Positions 63,773-64,000 of a DNA stretch of 64,000 bases are shown here, one piece after another (position 1 is the first letter of the stretch; each line of letters begins with the position of its first letter). The translations under genes were made by a program, and so were the position numbers. The notes under the pieces were generated by a model, which saw only the letters and a program-made list of their open reading frames with translations, was not told where the DNA came from and did not search any database. Source of the DNA: UBA7672 sp963784415 (lineage in GTDB: Bacteria > Pseudomonadota > Alphaproteobacteria > Caulobacterales > Hyphomonadaceae); the NCBI GenBank assembly GCA_963784415.1, contig CAWARK010000004.1, forward strand, positions 62,001 through 126,000. Direction: 5' to 3'.

Positions 63773-64000
63773 TTAGTGCGCCGGTTCTTTCGTGGGCTCG
63801 GCCGGAGCAGCAGCCGGAGCTGCAGCAGGCGTTGCCGACTTCAGCGCGGCGTAGACGAGCTTCGCCGAGCCTTCGCGGAAGTTGAGGCCTTCAGGACGGA
63901 AGCCGCCCATCTGCTGGATCATGCCGACGAAGAAGAGGTCGTTGGCGGGATCGATCCAGAACCAGGTGCCGGCGGCGCCGCCCCAGTAGTGCGTGCCTTT
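63773..64000 (-). CDS. Second serine hydrolase of the same family, C-terminal end (runs off the window)
   Basis: Only the last 75 codons are present. They match the C-terminus of the neighbouring hydrolase: HYWGGAAGTWFWIDPANDLF, FVGMIQQMGG, then a closing helix with LREGSAKLVYAALKS-like spacing and an Ala/Pro-rich tail ending AEPTKEPAH. A strong terminator follows. The duplicated pair is separated by about 80 bp. Confidence 0.85.
   Translation of the reverse strand, partial: KGTHYWGGAAGTWFWIDPANDLFFVGMIQQMGGFRPEGLNFREGSAKLVYAALKSATPAAAPAAAPAEPTKEPAH

Noticed and set aside
1..64000. CRISPR array, tRNA, rRNA, prophage or insertion sequence
   Set aside because: No regularly spaced direct repeats, cloverleaf-like segments, transposase or phage genes were seen. 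xerC is the housekeeping recombinase, not an integrase.

Overview
The window is a 64 kb piece of a high-GC alphaproteobacterial chromosome. Three things support this: a GapR (DUF2312) gene, the order ffh / chorismate mutase / rpsP / rimM, and frequent ATGA stop-start overlaps. The gene content (stalked or budding-type Caulobacterales / Hyphomonadaceae relatives) is compatible, but I cannot name a genus. Genes are dense on both strands. I see no tRNA, rRNA, CRISPR array, prophage or transposase.

Layout. 1-6.2 kb: 5'-end of opgH, a DPP IV-type peptidase, an MFS transporter, a small membrane protein and an MltB-like lytic transglycosylase. 6.3-10.4 kb: rpmJ, a TPR lipoprotein, gapR, a thioesterase-like gene and an exported C13 peptidase. 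11.1-13.6 kb: purEK and a diguanylate cyclase. 13.6-19.3 kb: a DUF1194 protein, divergent DUF899 genes around an ArsR operator, a racemase and a transglutaminase. 19.5-23 kb: ffh, chorismate mutase, rpsP, an acetyltransferase and rimM. 23-30 kb: two glycosyltransferases, a P450, a PIG-L deacetylase and a TIR / membrane / protease-like protein. 30-35.5 kb: amidase, VOC protein, fhs and acyl-CoA dehydrogenase. 36-43.5 kb: membrane and exported proteins, GT4-galE, a GST with an Arg-rich tail and a rhomboid protease. 43.7-48.3 kb: Hsp20 with a thermometer-like leader, an exported methyltransferase and an EamA transporter. 48.3-54 kb: amidase, lipoproteins, xerC and priA. 54-64 kb: cytochrome c, GST, LysR, VOC, methyltransferase, cdd, enoyl-CoA hydratase, pyk and two serine hydrolases.

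Two patterns cut across the annotation. First, at least 16 frame breaks interrupt otherwise normal genes, including core genes (purK, rimM, fhs, xerC). Every clear one has the same sign: the sequence holds one base more than the frame needs. fhs has three breaks and, once they are removed, has exactly the usual family length. Insertion-biased sequencing error is the likeliest cause; +1 recoding is the exciting but less likely alternative. I therefore annotate these as single genes with frameshifts.

Second, a roughly 153-bp element occurs three times (10404-10556, 46354-46507, 62246-62398 reverse). Each copy ends in a -10-like box exactly 7 nt before a start codon, as expected for leaderless mRNAs, and each leads into a small protein with a hydrophobic segment. 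Two copies share the small protein and a perfect 18-nt hairpin at the far end, so they form a duplicated cassette of about 0.7 kb. This is the best candidate here for an undescribed genetic unit.
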